From Bin87 sp963666865 (GTDB lineage Bacteria > Chloroflexota > Dehalococcoidia > Lucifugimonadales > UBA3495): DNA of 64,000 nt. The stretch covers positions 3,224,001-3,288,000 of the forward strand of contig OY763072.1 in assembly GCA_963666865.1 (NCBI GenBank), written 5' to 3'. This document shows positions 63,266-64,000 of this stretch, one piece after another (position 1 is the stretch's first letter; every line of letters begins with the position of its first letter). Made by a program: the position numbers and the translations under genes. The notes beneath the pieces were generated by a model that saw only the letters and a program-made list of their open reading frames with translations, was not told where the DNA came from and searched no databases.

Positions 63266-63436
63266 CTACTCAGTAGGTTCTACATTCCAGTACTTAATAA
63301 GCGTATGGACCAGAACGGCCATCCCACCCAACCCGATGACCACCAGAACACCAAACCCGAAGTATTCGTCCACCCTGGTGTTGTTCATAATGCAGGCGAA
63401 ACGGGCGAACAAGTTAGAAAAGGTTCCACAGTCCAT
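63266..63436 (-). CDS. Very small membrane protein
   Basis: 56 residues from ATG 63436, with an excellent GGGAGGTGG site. A short soluble start (MDCGTFSNLFARFACIMNN) is followed by one span (FGFGVLVVIGLGGMAVLVHT) and a tail ending VEPTE. The strong ribosome site and span support a real gene. It is first in the run of small membrane genes before the GLUG protein. Confidence 0.6.
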   Translation of the reverse strand: MDCGTFSNLFARFACIMNNTRVDEYFGFGVLVVIGLGGMAVLVHTLIKYWNVEPTE

Positions 63437-63490
63437 GTTCCACCTCCCGGTCCAAATCCTACCGCCATTCTAACAGAGCCGCCGCTCCGC

Positions 63491-63913
63491 TCACGGCTTC
63501 AGCCGCACCAGGAAACTCGCTTCTCCCAACGGCATCCCATCGAAAGCGATGGCGGCCACGTGGCGGCCCAGGCGGGTTACCGGGATGCGGAAGGGTTTGA
63601 TCCAGCGTTGGAAGAAGATGCCTTCATCCCAGGTGACGGCCTGGGGCGGCGGGCTGGACAGGCTGGCGCCGGGAGCGCGGATGGTCACCTCCAGCGTGTG
63701 CTCCCCGGCGGTGGCGCCGGCGATGCAGAAGGCCAGTTGGGCGTCCACCTCCGCGAGCACTCGGGGGCCGTCGCCGCCGGGCGGCTCCTCGGGCAGCGCG
63801 ATGTCCACCAGGTCAATGACTCCCCTGAAACTCAGGTCGTCTCCGTCCCCCTCCTCGGTTTCCCGGCAGAACAGGGCGTATTTCAGGTACACTCCACCTC
63901 GTTCGGTAGTCAA
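63491..63913 (-). CDS. Conserved hypothetical beta-rich protein
   Basis: 140 residues, no signal or span. It opens YLKYALFCRETEEGDGDDLS, then FRGVIDLVDIALPEEPPGG. The rest has alternating hydrophobic strands (HTLEVTIRAPGASLSSPPPQ, HVAAIAFDGMPLGEASFLVR). This recalls DUF6941-type proteins, but the match is from memory and weak. No gene lies between it and the window end. Confidence 0.55.
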   Translation of the reverse strand: MTTERGGVYLKYALFCRETEEGDGDDLSFRGVIDLVDIALPEEPPGGDGPRVLAEVDAQLAFCIAGATAGEHTLEVTIRAPGASLSSPPPQAVTWDEGIFFQRWIKPFRIPVTRLGRHVAAIAFDGMPLGEASFLVRLKP

Positions 63914-64000
63914 CAGCAGCTCCGTTCAAACCCGCGCCGGGCTGGTAATATATCGCCACGATTGTAGCATCGGCCGCCCACAGCGGCAAAAGACGACACC

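Overview
The window is GC-rich DNA with short intergenic gaps. I infer a Chloroflexota-type bacterium, possibly a Dehalococcoidia/SAR202-like lineage. The reasons are two class III CoA-transferases, a luciferase-like flavin monooxygenase, SDR and crotonase enzymes, a single-chain M16 peptidase, and a very high load of toxin-antitoxin and restriction genes. No rRNA marker is present, so the taxonomic call is inference.

Layout. 0-12 kb: a CaiB-like CoA-transferase, a retropepsin/DUF5678-like gene pair, an ISAs1-type insertion sequence at the 3' end of an MmeI-like restriction-methylation gene, a PIN toxin pair, then a catabolic cluster (SDR, CoA-transferase, crotonase) interspersed with small membrane proteins. 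12-15 kb: a frameshifted retropepsin and a secreted RCC1-repeat protein. 15-19.3 kb: the conserved translation block tRNA-Thr(TGT), tRNA-Tyr, tRNA-Thr(GGT), tuf, rpmG, secE, nusG, rplK, rplA. It ends at a strong terminator, with no rplJ/rplL behind it. 19.3-33 kb: universal stress protein, a six-gene toxin-antitoxin/nuclease cluster, acetyl-CoA synthetase, a large N6-adenine methylase, a HEPN-motif protein and a decayed antitoxin. 33-40 kb: an extradiol dioxygenase-like gene, two PaREP1-like genes, a XRE regulator, and a cell-surface locus with two secreted paralogs and a collagen-like membrane protein. 40-50 kb: lysA with a duplicated 3' end, holB, Smr and HNH genes, rph, a decayed BrnT/BrnA pair, and an M16 peptidase. 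50-64 kb: a pentapeptide-TIR fusion, a flavin monooxygenase, Uma2, a third large methylase/nuclease, a second retropepsin/DUF5678-like pair, SDR, an alpha/beta hydrolase-like protein, cupin, and a GLUG-repeat secreted protein with small membrane proteins.

The most striking signal is a 28-base perfect palindrome. It lies in frame inside four protein genes (MmeI-like enzyme, acs, N6-methylase, holB), always read as the peptide VGANNYSPL or a close variant, and also lies between genes. It behaves like the palindromic coding elements known from Rickettsia, and it is accompanied by at least two other dispersed repeat families. Defence and addiction genes dominate the accessory content, and several are decaying (BrnT/BrnA, a ribbon-helix-helix antitoxin, a retropepsin).
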